DNA of 64,000 bases from Sphagnum magellanicum. Lineage: Eukaryota > Streptophyta > Sphagnopsida > Sphagnales > Sphagnaceae. The position numbers were made by a program, and so were the translations under genes. The notes below the pieces were generated by a model. The model made no database searches. It was not told the origin of the DNA and saw only the letters and a program-made list of their open reading frames with translations. The stretch lies in assembly GCA_021904315.1 (NCBI GenBank), contig CM038924.1:16131987-16195986 (forward strand), written 5' to 3'. This document shows, piece after piece, positions 23,900 through 36,814 of this stretch; positions within the stretch are counted from its first letter, which is position 1; each line of letters starts with the position of its first letter.

Positions 23900-26130
23900 A
23901 ACTGTCTCTAGACAGAACTTCACAAGATCCTAGAATGCAGGGCCAAAGCCCCTTTTTGGGTTGTTGGTAGTGTCTCTAGCATGAAGGGTAAAACCAACAA
24001 AAGGTTTGCATTCAATGTCTACTAACATGCCCCTTCAGACAAGCTCATCTCATTCAAGGTGGGCCTTGTGCTAGGACCGCCATGGCACCATGGGAAGTTA
24101 AATCGTCTAAGTTGTTTCCTCTCCAAACAGTTGGTTTTGTGTGGTCTCGAGACATCCATTAATTGTTCTTTCTTGGAACAACTTGGAGTTGACTGGCCAC
24201 AGTGAACCAGGTCCCACCAGTGCACCATGAAAGATGAATGGTAAGTGGTCAGGAAATAGTTTTCTGTTGAGTTCCCTTGTTGGTTAGCTCAGCTGGTTTT
24301 CTCTCTACCTCCCTGCTAAGAACCCACAAGTAGGTTGTTAGTAGGTAATAAAAACAGCCTTTACCTATGAATAAACCATCTACTTACCTACTAGTTTCCT
24401 ATTTTCCTACCTATCTACCTATATAATTCCTACAAAACTGCTTACCAAGGTGAAGCCAAATATTAACTTAGTTGAGGTTCATCCACAACTGAGCAATAAC
24501 AGGCATCCAGTGGATGGGGTTGTTGGTTCACTGTGCCCGAGTTGTTTGGGGAGTTGGCTCCTGTGAAAGGGTCCGCATTAGAATAAGTCCTAGCTTGTCT
24601 TAGCTCATCTACTATAGGGAGGTGTTGCAAATCCAAAAAAAGTTGGAGAACTTTGTGCCAACCTGATGTGTTGCAAGATGCGTAGGTTGATAGGAGTTAG
24701 GTGTTAGAAGGTGTGCGGAGCTTGGGGGTACAAGAGCACAAGGATGAGTGAAAGGGGCATGTCATTTGGTTCTAGTAGGATGTTGGTTTAGGTCTAGTTC
24801 CAATTTTTCCAATGAGAACCTAGTATCCGTAGGCCACAGAATTAGACTAAAAACCAAAATATGATGTGAAATTGGGCAACACCAGTGCTAATACATAGTA
24901 ACACTACTTGATCTAAGATGTGGGCACTGGGATTTGGAACAATAGACAAAATGTTTTGTGAAAATGTGAACCAGTTCATTTGGCAGTGATTTTTTTACTG
25001 GCGAATTTTCACCAAAGTCCAACTTGAAAAGAATATGGTTTCTTCCCATACACAGTAGTGATTTCTTTTTTTCCCAAAAATTCTGATCAATTTTTGACAA
25101 AACATTTAAGAATTTCTTTGGAAAATGTGCTATTATAGAATAAATTCATTCAATTTTGCCATTAGGGTGTGGGAAATTAACCAATTCTCTTATGGAAAAA
25201 ATTGAAAAACAAACCCTGATTCGAGGGACATTCATGGAAAAACTAACTCAAATTCACCAAATTCCTAAAATTCCAAACCACTATTTTTCAATGATAAATT
25301 CCAGTCGGTAACCAAGTACATAGAATTTTTCTTTGGTAACTTTCATATCTGGTATATAGCCAGATTTGGCCAATCCCCACTTTGGCTACATCACAAAATT
25401 GGCAATGAAAACACTGTTAATTTGACAAGTTTGGCTTGAAGGCCAACCAAAAAAAGACTTGTCAAGAGATAATTTAAAAGTGAAAATGTACATGTAAGTT
25501 GACTCTGAGATTTATGCTACCTTCATCACTTGAAGACTCCCTTTCGGTGAACCAACACCTACACTGGCACCATGGTAAAAACAAAAGCCCATCTGTTGCT
25601 CACATGGAAGTTCTAAATAATGTCTGATGTATGTCACTACTGAATGTCGTAATGTTTATTATATGCCTTTAAAGATTCATTTCTTCTCTTACATTCACTA
25701 AATTTGATTTAACCAACCTACCTCAGTACCATCTCATGCTCTGCAGTTTGTGATGAAGTAGAGATCAGCACTCTCTTGTAAGCTTGTTTCCCACGCGTCC
25801 CGTTGTACTTTCCATGCGCTAGTTAGCATTGAAGAGGTTGCTATCTGCCACTAGACGCACACTCAATGAGGGTGATGAAAGGTCAGGGACAGTCGGTACA
25901 ACCTGCCAAGCGTTTGCAACAAACTCAATGAGCTGGGCTTGAAGGTACGGCAGACCTGAGGGGCCTGTCAATGTGTGAATATCGATATCTATCATTTCAG
26001 TGGGTCAGTGTACTGGGTCTGACATTGGTCATCAAGGCAAGAAGTGGCTTGAGAGATGCGTTCTAAGTAGATTGTTGCACAGGATGCTTTCAACGCAACA
26101 CCCATTAAGCTCTAGCTTCTTACCTGCTAA
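23900..26130 (+). repeat. Family R, copy 3, interrupted by a MITE
   Basis: 23940-24190 and 24540-24850 match 17440-18300. 24840-25430 matches 18640-19210 and 39700-40270. 25490-26130 matches 16620-17250. The order is that of copy 1 and copy A but with the central 2 kb missing. The MITE at 24195-24537 separates the first two blocks. Confidence 0.78.
24195..24537 (+). mobile_element. Palindromic MITE, copy 3 (nested in family R)
   Basis: GGCCACAGTGAACCAGG at the left and GGTTCACTGTGCC at the right are inverted repeats. The homologous sequence near 18000 runs on without the element. GGAGTTG occurs just before (about 24185) and about 13 bases after (about 24550) the element, a possible target duplication of seven bases if the element is slightly longer than its TIRs suggest. 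Confidence 0.78.
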
Positions 26131-28036
26131 AGGACTGCAAGCTCGCAAGTTCTATAAAGCTAGCTTGCAAGAAGATGGAGATCAGTGTGAGCCACGAACC
26201 TGGTGGTCAGTAACTTATAGGGACTGAAAACTTGAGACTTCGCAGGTAGTCTTGACAAGGAGGAGGGAGTGGGTCAGAAGCCTCGTGGTTTGTAGTGCAC
26301 TGGAAGCGTGCAAGCTCTCAAAGCAAGCGTGCAGGAAGATGGAGAGTGGGAGCCACAACCCCGGTGGTCCGTAACTAGGAACTACACGCTCGTTTACGAG
26401 TCCACTACTAAGCCGATTGGGGCCCTTGGCACAGCCCGACGGTACTAACTCTCTCAAATCCTCACACCCAAGCTTGTTGTTTCTTCCATTATTAGTACTA
26501 TTGGTGGACGAGGCTTCAACAACTCGGATATGTAATAATCAGGGTCAATGTCTTTCAGTTGTCTTTCACTACACTGAGGAAGACCCACACTTGTGTTTAA
26601 TTTAATTTAGCTTGCTCTCTTCTCGAGGCCTCCCTTTGGAATTTCATTGTCTCTCTTAGCACCCAGACTACGTGTGCACAGCTACTCTCCTTGTTTCTCT
26701 CCGCTCGAGACCCATTCAAGTTGGAATCTCAGAATTTATTCCCCATTTTCAAAATGCACCAATAGAATTGCTATTATCCATTCACTATAATTTTGCACTC
26801 AAAATTCCTAGCATCGTGTTGTTGTACACTTCACTCGAGTTCCTGACATGCAGAATACTTCCCGGGAGGTTTGTCTTCATAAAAACATAAAACTCACGAG
26901 TACAAAAGAAAATCATCTCATTCAAAGTCCAAGCTTCTTGACATTATTTTGCACACTCATTCAATCCTCCAATTCTGCAAAGCTGATCAGCTTGGTAGAC
27001 ACACAAGGAATCTCATATGCAACTCGAGTTGTTTCTTAGTTTTCGACGCTAGCAACCCTTCAATTATGACGAAACAATGTTCTGAACCCAGCCACAGCTG
27101 ACAATGTGTGATATTCGGTGACTGCAGGGTAGCGCTCTTTCAAGGCTAGCTACAAGATCAAATGGAGTCCTGAACAAGAGTTGAATAACCAAAGACAACG
27201 TGCACAAGTCAAAGAAGCCTGAAGTTGTGCAATAGTAGTCGTTGGAGGAAAGTCCTGAGGTGGGTATCCCACCATAACGCTCCAAACATCCTCAATTTTC
27301 GTTGGTGATACCGTGCGCTCCAGTGCGGCAAAAATCACTTGCAGATCCATTATTCGCCATAATTGAGCTCGCATTCTAGCAAATTTTACTCACTAATCTG
27401 GAGTAGTTTAAATACTCATCCCACAATGGGTCCTTCTTTGAACAGTTTGGTTCACATTGGCACAAAGGAGCAAGTGTTACAAATTTTCTGCCTGCGGGAT
27501 GTGTGAGTTGCTGCTGTTATTGTACATCACTAAGCGTACGCTGCCTATTCGGAATAAAAGGACTCCCAGTCCTTGAGCTACCAATTGTTCAATTTCGCAA
27601 AAAGTAGCAGGTACGTGCCTCACACCAGCCGCTTCGCATCCCAAACATGGATCTATATGACCTGCACCAACATTGATATTCAGCTTGGATTCCCTTATCA
27701 TGTATATAATGTTCCAATCAGTGGGAGACCTACATGTCGTGTAGTGATTCAAAAAATTGAAGACTAAGAAATTGAGTTAAAAAGTCATGGCTTGAGCTCC
27801 AACTGAGAAATCAGAATCTTTCCAGGTCGCGCTAGAGCTGCAACTAACAGAAACCAAACAACACACTACAATAAGTGCGACATGAGTCTAGATGACTTTG
27901 ACTGCCGGAAGACTGTGCACTTCTGGAAAGATAATTTCTCCGTGGATGGCCTCTGCCACATCACGTGAAGCTTACTTATAGTGTGTTATAGTGTTGCAGG
28001 GTCTACCATTGTGATTCAGTGCCAGCTGCTGGGGAA
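26131..28036. other. Higher-GC region upstream of the ROCO gene
   Basis: Base composition rises from the AT-rich background to roughly even. An approximate 75-bp duplication (26144-26218 and 26306-26380, shared words AAGATGGAGA and GTGGTC.GTAACT) is visible. Open frames on the minus strand at 27150-27374 and 27477-27752 have protein-like composition but no family I recognise. The region probably includes the promoter and 5' untranslated sequence of the ROCO gene. TTATAGTGTTGCAG at 27986-27999 resembles a splice acceptor, so a leader intron is possible. Confidence 0.4.
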
Positions 28037-31000
28037 ATGGAGTCAGAGGGTTTGACACTGGCGGTAGATGCAGCGGACACGGGACAAGCTAGGAGCACAA
28101 GCGAGTGTGGCCACAGCTCATGCGAGCAAACTGCACAAGAGATTTTCCCTGTAGACTTCTTCGTGCAGGGTGAAAGGATTCATCAACCAGGTCGAATCCT
28201 AAGCGAAGAATCACAGCGCTCCGCAGAAAGTGATCGTCTCTCAACCCTGGATCCACTCATTCATGACGATATGCCTGCCTCTCCACCTCAAAGCCATCCG
28301 GTGTACTTGGTCGAACCTAACCGATGGGATGTAAGTTTTGAAGAGGCTATCCGTTGCTTAAATGAATCGCAACCGGAGAAGCTAAAGTTCTTTTTTCGAG
28401 GACCAGTGGATGGATATGATGAAGCATATAAAGAGCATCGCCATCAGTTCATTGATGCTGTCAGTACATGCCAAAGCTTGAAGGAATTGAGCATAGACAG
28501 CTCCGATCCAAAGTTGAGTATTGAGGAGGTTCAACTACTTTGCCAAAATCTGCTTCCGGCATTGAACTCTCTCATATTGGACCTAGTATTGGACAATGAT
28601 GGCGTTGAAATTGTGTGTGAAAAGATGGCAAACAATTGCGTTCTCAAAAATCTTGCTCTACGGAACTTTCGGGGGACAATGTCCAATGCAGGTGCGTCAT
28701 TGGGATCAATGTTGACAATAAATTCAACCTTGGATTCTTTGGATCTGTGGGGCACTGAATTGGGCCCCAATGGAGTAGAAGCGCTGCTCCAGCCCCTTAC
28801 AGGTCATGTTACAGCCCGACCCCGTAACAAATCATTAACACATCTCGAGATTGGTGGACTTGATATCCAAATGGGACAAGGAGCAGGCGAAGCAATCGCT
28901 CACATGCTACGCACCAACGAGACCCTTACACATTTTAGCATTCCGGACTGCGACTTGGAACCATCGGACGTGTGTAACATTTTGGAGTCATTACAGAAAA
29001 ATGAAACGTTGCTTTCTCTCGACATAGAAGGCTCTAAAAGTGTTAAGGGGCCTAATGTGTCGGCCAAGCTAATGGATCTCTTCCGAATGAATCGTTCGTT
29101 GACCCACATTAACTTGGGTGGCACTCCATTGGAACAATCAGATGTGTGTAAGATTTTGGAGTCATTACAGAAAAATCAGACTTTGCGCTCCCTTCGCCTA
29201 GAGGGCTGTAAAGGTGTTAAAGGGCCTGATGTGTCGACGAAGATGATGGATCTTTTTCAAATGAATCGTTCGTTGACCAAGATTAACTTGGCTGACACTC
29301 CATTGGAACAATCAGATGTGTGTAAGATTTTGGAGTCATTACAGAGAAATCAGACTTTGCGCTCCCTGGACCTCCACGAGTGTGAAGGTGTTAAAGGGCC
29401 TGAGGTGCTGGCTAAGATGATGGATCTTGTTCGCATGCATCCGTGCTTGATGGAGATTGACTTGGATTACACGCCATTGAAATGGGAGGGGCAAGCTGCA
29501 CAAGTGCAAGCACAATTGGAAAACAATGCAAAGGATTACATGGCAGTTTTGAGGGGCATGGATAAAGTGCCGCCCAAGTTTGTGCGAGTGTTCTTGTGTG
29601 GCAATGCATACTCAGGTAACTCAGCCTTTTCACTGTCACTAATTTTTGTCTTCTGTTTTCATTAGTCACATCTGTGGAATTGTGTGAATCACAGAAATGT
29701 TTTTGTAATGACTCCACAGTGGTGTTTAATCCAATTCCAACATTCACATACCTATTCATTTCTGAATTTGAATCACATGTCATTTGAAAAAGAAAATTTT
29801 CTTGAATATTTTAATGTTCAAAGAAAATATATTGAATTTTCACATTTCAAGGTGATTAATGGATTTATAACTTCCATATATTGAATATGTTTATTTGCAA
29901 GTCAAATTCAACAAATTAGATTTTCAAACTCTTGGTCAGATTGCTTCAACAATGTAATACCCATCATCTATTATTTACATTGATGTCATAATCTAAGATT
30001 AATATGTTTAACTAATTAGGTTCACACAATTGTTCAATCTGCAGTTTTCACTTGAATCCAACCATCCAAAAAAAAAGAATTTAAAACATTTATCACATAT
30101 GTTTCTGTTCAAATTTTGATATATAAATTTTTAAATGATGACTAAATTATCCTTAAAACTTGTGAAGACCTTGCAAGCTAGGTTTTTTCTTTCCAAATTT
30201 GTGTCCAAAAGCTTTTAAAACGAATTTTTTCAAACACAAATAGCAAAGTTGGTAAAATTTACACTAAAATACCAATTATATTACCCCAAATATTTTGTTG
30301 AAAGAATGAAAAAATTTGAGGGAAAAAATTCATCAGTTGCAAGTTGTCAATGCAACTGTAATCCATTGCCAAGTGGACCATTATTTAGTAGGCACAATAT
30401 TTCACCAAAGTATAATATTGGTCATGATCAATTTAATTTGGTCATCCAAAATCATGGCACCTTCCTAACATTTTAATCCTTAAGGTGAAAATGAAGCAAG
30501 TAAATAACTTTGACCATGATAATGGGGGAAAAAATCCACCTTTTGCATTTTACATGTATACAATATAAAATATTTTTATGTAAACAAAAATTAATATGTG
30601 CAATGTTTACAATGTGCACAAGTTTATCAAAAGGTAAAACTCCTTATGTATTTATCTTTTATTGGTAATTCAACTATGAACATGACCACCCTAGTTTCAT
30701 TTTATTCCAATTGCAATTGTTAGTTTTAACACATTTTGTGTTCTTTACAGTTATTGAACAAGTTGCACCAAATGAAAATATAAAGTTATTTTAATTTGTA
30801 TAGGCATAATATTTACAAGGTTTGGTTGTTCAAATAATATAGATGTACAATATGGTATTAAAAACCATTAGTTAGGCAATTTATTGGTAACATGTATTGT
30901 TGACAAGTTGTTGTGGCTTTGTTTATTCTATTAACATATGCAAGGGAATGATTTATCATCTATTAATTTCTTGAAATGGAAAATGTGGTTGAATTTGCAA

Positions 31001-34000
31001 GCAACGGAATGTAAAACTAAATCCTATGTTGTAATGTAGGCAAAACAACATTGGGAAGGTCAATGAAAAGAGCTTTTGCAACTAATTGCGGATCAAATTT
31101 GTTTCTTCCATTGATGGAGGTGATTGAATTGCGCAAACCTTTCAAGTTTTGCTCCAATGATCCAGACGAATTGAGCAAAAGAACACGAGGAATAGAGATC
31201 AATGTCCTTCTTGATGACACAGACCAAAAGATCTCTTTATGGGATCTTGCGGGCCAAGAAGAATACCATGCTTTTCACGATATGATGATGCCAGATTTGA
31301 GCAGTCAAGGAAATGTGAGTTATTTTCTTTTGGTATGCAATCCATTTGATAGGGAATCTGGGGAAAGAAAATCTCTAAAAACAATCAAGGAGGAGCTTCG
31401 ATCTTGGTTGAGATTCATTTCATCGAACACCAAAAGGTCTTTCAACTTTCCACCACACATCACAATTGTGATCACTAATGAAGACAAAGGGTTCTTCATA
31501 CACAAAGAACTTGTGGAATCTTATGTGAAAGAGTTGGCGAATCAATTTCGAAATTACATCAATGTTTCTTTGAAATTGCATTCAATCAATGCACATTCTT
31601 CTCGACAAGCAAAAGATGTTGTGGAAGTTGTGACCACAACTTGTAAAAATGTCCTTGATAAATTGCCACATGTGTTTGGGGCATGTGTGAATGTGCAACA
31701 TGGACTATCTGATTGGATCAATGAACATCCCTACCAACCCATTGTTGCCATGGAAACTTTCAAGAATGATATTGTGGCCAAGAAAGAGCAATTTACGTCA
31801 CCAACGGACACTCATGACAAAAATCTAAACCCTCATGAAGCAGTGGCATTGTTTTTACATGATGCGGGTGAAATCATCTATTTCAAAGATGAAGATTTTG
31901 TGGTTGTGAACCTTCATTGGTTTTGTCACCAAGTGATGGGCCATTTAATCGAGCTTCGAAGACCTATGGAAGAATTCCAATTGACAACGACAATTCATGG
32001 TGGTTTGATCACGGTGGATCAGGTTGAGTATCTTCTCAAGAAATCTTTGAAAAATGCCACTCATTGGGTGGGAATGAAAGAGGTCAATGTCTTCCAGATT
32101 CTTATACAATTGATGATGAAGATGGATCTTGCATACAAGGCGGACAAGGCGGATCATCCAGGAGATCATGTTGCAAATTTACATTCAAATGACACACTAT
32201 TTGTCCCCACCACATTGGAGTTGGAAGATGTTGTAGCAAAAGGTGAAAGACGTTTGCATTGGTCAGTACAATTTCGTAAACAAGCCATTTACATTGGACG
32301 AAGGCTACAATGTCGAGATGAAGATGTCACAACCCTTACCCCGGGATTCTTTCCACGAGTTCAAGTGAGAGGCCCTTCAAAGCATATTTAATTTTCAATC
32401 AACATTGAACATTTAATATAATGTAGTCGCAACCTAATCACGAACTAGTAAAATAATTATTTTGAACTCTACAACCTTATCTTTGCTTTGAAATCATATT
32501 TCACATTTAGATGCATTGCTAATTGGAATTTGGTATACTTGTAGGTGGTGTTGAAACGTCATTTTGCCAACTTGAAAATGGGAACAATTTGTGAAAATAA
32601 AAAGAATCTCATGAAGATTTGTGTGAATGGCTTGGAGATTTTCGTGGAGTTAAGTGGCAATCAAATGCCTGGTCATGCTTTCATTGACATATTGGTGAAA
32701 TCGACCAAGAATGAAATCCAAACAATTCAACTTGTCCATGACCATGTGCTAAGCCGAATTGAACACTTGTGTAGTAGTCCCCAAGGTTGCCAAGGGGTTA
32801 CCCTAATGAGAGGTGTGTTGAGGCCAAGGGCTGTTGAGAAGTTGTTGTTGTGCAAGAACAGAACAAAACAAGTGGCATTGGTTGAAAATTTGAAGAAGGA
32901 GTTGTTGGCAACAAACCTTGATTTGGAACTTGTGCATCCATGGCCACAAGTAGATGTGCAAAGAGATGATCATGATTTCCTTAACACAAGTATGGAGGAT
33001 GAAGTTGCGTCCCTTTTGGGTGAAGTGGCTACCCATGATGTGTTGGAGCGACACCTTCAAGGCCTCAAGAAGGTGGAAATCCACATCGACGATTTACCAA
33101 GTTTTGAACAAGAATTTGAACATACCCAAGGAAAAACCTTTGAAAGTGATGATTTGCGATCACAAAGATCCTTTCATCGAATGTCATTGCAAGAACCAAC
33201 AAACTTGGAGCAATTCATTCGCGACATGTTTGAAGACATGAAGGCTGAATTTCTATCATCCGAAGAGCGAATTGTTGCAAAAATATCAACAAAATTGGAG
33301 GAGGTGTTTGAAAAAACGAAGCAAGAAATCAAACACATGAAACAAGGGTTGTACAAGAAGTTAACCAAGAAGTTGGATGGGATGACAAAATTACTTTTAC
33401 AATTGCACCAACAACAAATACCATGCAATGCTTTCTTCACCACTGGAGGAACCAAACAACAACGTCAACTTGTTAATAAGTTGATGGGGATTGAAGTAAT
33501 TTATCTCCACTTCTTGTGTGAAGATATTGATGGCATTCATGTTGTGGATGATCAAAAAGGTGATGAAATTAGGTATGTGAAGGATGAAAACAGGCACAAA
33601 ATTGCCCATTTGGTCATTGTTGGCTTCAAAATTGTGTCAGTCCTTTTGAAGGTGGCTGCTCATGTTATAGGAGGAATGGGTAACTTGGTACCCAATTTTG
33701 CACAGGGACTTGCATTGGCGTATGATGCAGAAGACATAACTGATTGCATCGAAGATCTACGAATACATGGAGGACCAATTATAGGGCAAAGCAATACAAG
33801 TCATTTGCCTACTGCAAATGATGCATTGATTGAAAAACACAAGGTTGCTACACAATGGCTTGTGGACTTCTTGAGAGGGAAAAACATATCCAAATTGTTT
33901 GGTTTGAGTAGAGTGAGATATCTTAAAATTGATAGTAGCCATGGAGATTTGTCAACCATTCGATGGGTGTGTTCACGCCATAAAAACGAGGGGTTAAACA

Positions 34001-34026
34001 ATGGCACACTAGAGGATTGTCCATAA
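28037..34026 (+). CDS. LRR-Roc-COR (ROCO) GTPase protein, three exons
   Basis: Exons 28037-29615, 31040-32364 and 32545-34026 join to 1461 codons without a stop. ROCO proteins are multidomain GTPases that dimerise through COR and relay signals. The plant member TORNADO1 shares this layout.
Leucine-rich repeats cover about residues 140-485. The Roc domain has P-loop GNAYSGKTT (522-530), the TRGIEI switch region (about 575), DLAGQEEYH (from 595) and a TNED guanine-specificity motif (672-675). COR begins around LHDAGEIIYF (799).
The C-terminal 490 residues hold a charged, probably coiled-coil stretch (about 1189-1260) and a hydrophobic helix-like segment (about 1321-1347). No kinase domain is present.
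Both introns are GT-AG. Intron 1 (phase 1) splits the P-loop glycine codon 527; intron 2 is phase 0. The start is the first ATG after an in-frame TAG at 27989. An upstream exon cannot be excluded. The gene looks intact and its codons are richer in GC than the flanks. It is one of the larger, seedless-plant-type ROCO proteins rather than a clear TRN1 orthologue. Confidence 0.9.
28964..29485 (+). repeat. Three 174-bp tandem units inside the ROCO LRR region
   Basis: Units at 28964-29137, 29138-29311 and 29312-29485 each encode 58 residues (310-367, 368-425, 426-483). All start SDVC.ILESLQ and all but the last end TPLEQ. Each unit holds two leucine-rich repeats. Units 2 and 3 are nearly the same DNA over long stretches, pointing to recent in-frame duplication or gene conversion. 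Confidence 0.92.
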
Positions 34027-35154
34027 TTTTGTATGTATTGAGAAAACAATCTAACATTATTATGAATTATGTATATAGTGGGATGTATATTAATTAGTCC
34101 ATGGGTGTGCTCAGAACCTTTTTTTTTTTTAAGAGCCATATTGATTGGCCCATCATCGATTATTTTGGAACATTGGGCATCCCCCAATTGGGACACCATT
34201 TTGCACCCATGCACACTCCCCTATGGCCCACCTTTTTAGTTTATATACATGAGAGTTGAACTTTGGGCAAAGCATATGAGATAAATTTGAGGTGTTATTG
34301 GGAACACCTTAGGAAACTTTTTATGAACTTGATGGTAACCACATGGGACCAAGGAATTTTTTTTAAAATCCCTCCCCTCCTTCTGCCCCCCCCACCCACA
34401 AAAAGAGAAAAATTAGATGCCTCATGACTACATGTTGAACTTTCTTATTGGCTACATGAAACTTTTATTTCCAAAATTATTTATCATGATTTTTGGCTTA
34501 AAATAATGGTAAGGGCACAAATTATGGGACAATTTAATGTGTTGGACATATATTAATATATTCATTGTGATATTAAAATCTTAAATGACTTCTAATGTGT
34601 GGATGAAAGAAAAATGATTATTAAAGCTTGGTTTCTAAATTTGTTTATATTATATTTAATATGTTCCTTCTTAGGATGACCTTAAATGCATTTCGTTTTC
34701 AGTAAATCTTTGAACACCCTTAATAATGCATTTAAATTTTTTATTATTATTAAATGGTAGGAATCAAACTAGAAGCTCCTTACAGAATACATTTTATGGG
34801 GCTAAACTATTTTGTCAATGATATAGCCTATCGAACACATGTATGAATAGTTAAAAGTTGAATATTAACATTGGTTGCCTAGCTTTGAGAATGAAACAAT
34901 ACTCGTGTATGAAAATAATTAATTGTCAAACCAAAATGGGATTAGAGATTTATATTTCATTGTGCCAAAACATGACATCCATGAGTAGTTTTTTTTACTA
35001 GGCTCCTATTAACTCCTACTAACACAATCTTTTGGTTTTTTCTTAAATGTTTTTTTGCAAAATTGATGTATTTTTTGCAATAAAAACAATTTTATATTGA
35101 AAAAAAAAAACTAAAATCTTAACAAATTGGAGTGAAATCTTTCCAAAACACAAA
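34027..35154. other. AT-rich sequence downstream of ROCO, no gene recognised
   Basis: Contains the probable ROCO 3' untranslated region, a C-rich patch near 34370-34400 and a poly-A tract near 35100. Nothing further is supported. Confidence 0.4.
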
Positions 35155-35283
35155 ATTGGGAGAAATTTGTCAACTTTTTTATTAAAAAGAAAAAACATTT
35201 GTCACAAAATATTCACTTTTGTTATAATGTTTGTCTTTTGTGATTTTTGACCCCCCAAAAAATATGTTTTTAATGCAACATGC
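35155..35283 (+). repeat. Fragment of the long direct repeat (start only)
   Basis: Matches positions 1-125 and 59105-59229 (GTCAACTT.TTTATTAAAAAG, ATATTCACTTTTGTTATA, TTTTAATGCAACATG) and then stops abruptly after GCAACATGC. It shows that the beginning of the long direct repeat is itself a dispersed sequence with at least three copies. Confidence 0.75.
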
Positions 35284-35720
35284 ATTGAAACGTTCATTAC
35301 TTAGCTATGAAAGGTTGAATATCAATGAATTGGGTTGAAATTCAGCCTTGTGAAAAGCCATTTGATCATAAAACATGAAAAAATCCAATTGACCACATGA
35401 ATTGAAAGTAGAAAGTAATGTGGAATGCATCACACAAAGGTCAATAAAAGATAACATAGTCAAGAGACCAACTAAAAGTGAATCCCTACATGTCAAATGT
35501 TTATAATATATATTAGTTTAATGACTTGGAGATTGGTTTAATTGGGTGAACTAGCACCCATACCATACCATTGTGAAAAACTCACCTTTTGTAGTGTTTA
35601 GAAGTTGATAAAAAGCAACCTTCAATGCCACCAATAAAAATTCAAATGTAATTTAACTTCAAAAACAAGATTATTTTAATGATTAACTAAGTCAACATGT
35701 ATCTTGGTTGTTAAAAAAAG
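35284..35720 (+). repeat. Family R-related fragment
   Basis: Resembles 16500-16900 and 10640-10740 (GTGAAAAGCCATTTGATCAT, CTTGGAGATT, then a TAACTAAGTCAACA region). It is more diverged and shortened. Confidence 0.5.
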
Positions 35721-36814
35721 GTATTAGCCTCTAGGCAAAAAATGTTGATGAACAATTTAGGTTAGAAAAATTTCATGTAGTCAATGGGATGGTCTAATAT
35801 GCATTCATCAATTCAATCTAATTGTTTTTTATTTGAAAGGGGGAAGGGGAGAAGGATTTTTTTTCCCTTGTTTCAATGTGTTCCCATCATGTTCCCAAAT
35901 ATATTCCCTAAGATGTTCCCAATAGCACCTTGGTTTTATTCCATATGGTTTACCCAAAGTTCAATTCCCGTGTATATAAATTGAAAAGGTGGGCTATGGG
36001 CCAAGGAATACATTTGTTTCTATTTTGCAATTGGGGTCCAAAGAGGTGCTCTCATTGGGGAGTGCCCCACTATTTTGAAACAATTGATGAAGAGTAGATG
36101 AATATGGGTCTTTCAAAAAAAGAAAAAGTTATGAAAGCACCCATGAACTACTTAATATGAATCACAATAAGTATGAAGTACCATAACAAGTTTCAATTTT
36201 GCACTCTTGGTTTGAATTGAACCTTATAGACCTTAAATCAATCAAGATGCACAATTTAAACATGTGTACTTATTGCTCACATGAAATTGGGTTAAGTTTA
36301 CTTGTTTTATCTAATAATGAGAAGCTACACTTAAAGAGGGATCAACAACGGGTACAATCGCTAAAAATCACAAATTGTTTGTTTTTCATCCTTTGAATTT
36401 TGTTTTGCCAAGCTGTGAAATTTTGCAATAAAAGAACATAAGAATAGATCAAGGTTATTTTTAATACCTACTAATGACCTATTTTGAGTTGATGGGGGTA
36501 GGTTAGGGTTTCTTTCAAAGATTTTGTAATGTAATCAAAATGACACTCATTGAAAAAATAATTGAGCCAAATTTGGTTACATAATAGATATGAAAGTAGG
36601 GGGAATTTTTAAAATAATATTCTTGGCTATCTTTTAGAAGTTACCATAATACTCTAACCATTTCCGAATTTGAAAATTTGAAAATTTGGCAAATTTGGGC
36701 CATTTTGTGCATGAAAAATTATTTGTATAGGTCAAAATCATATTTTGTAGTTTGAATTTTGGAAAATATTCATTGGTAAAAAAATAAAATGATGTGATTA
36801 ATAACAAAAGGCAA
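35721..36814. other. AT-rich stretch, no gene recognised
   Basis: Contains one inverted copy of the dispersed 90-bp module near 36560-36605 and otherwise filler with short chance frames. Confidence 0.4.
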
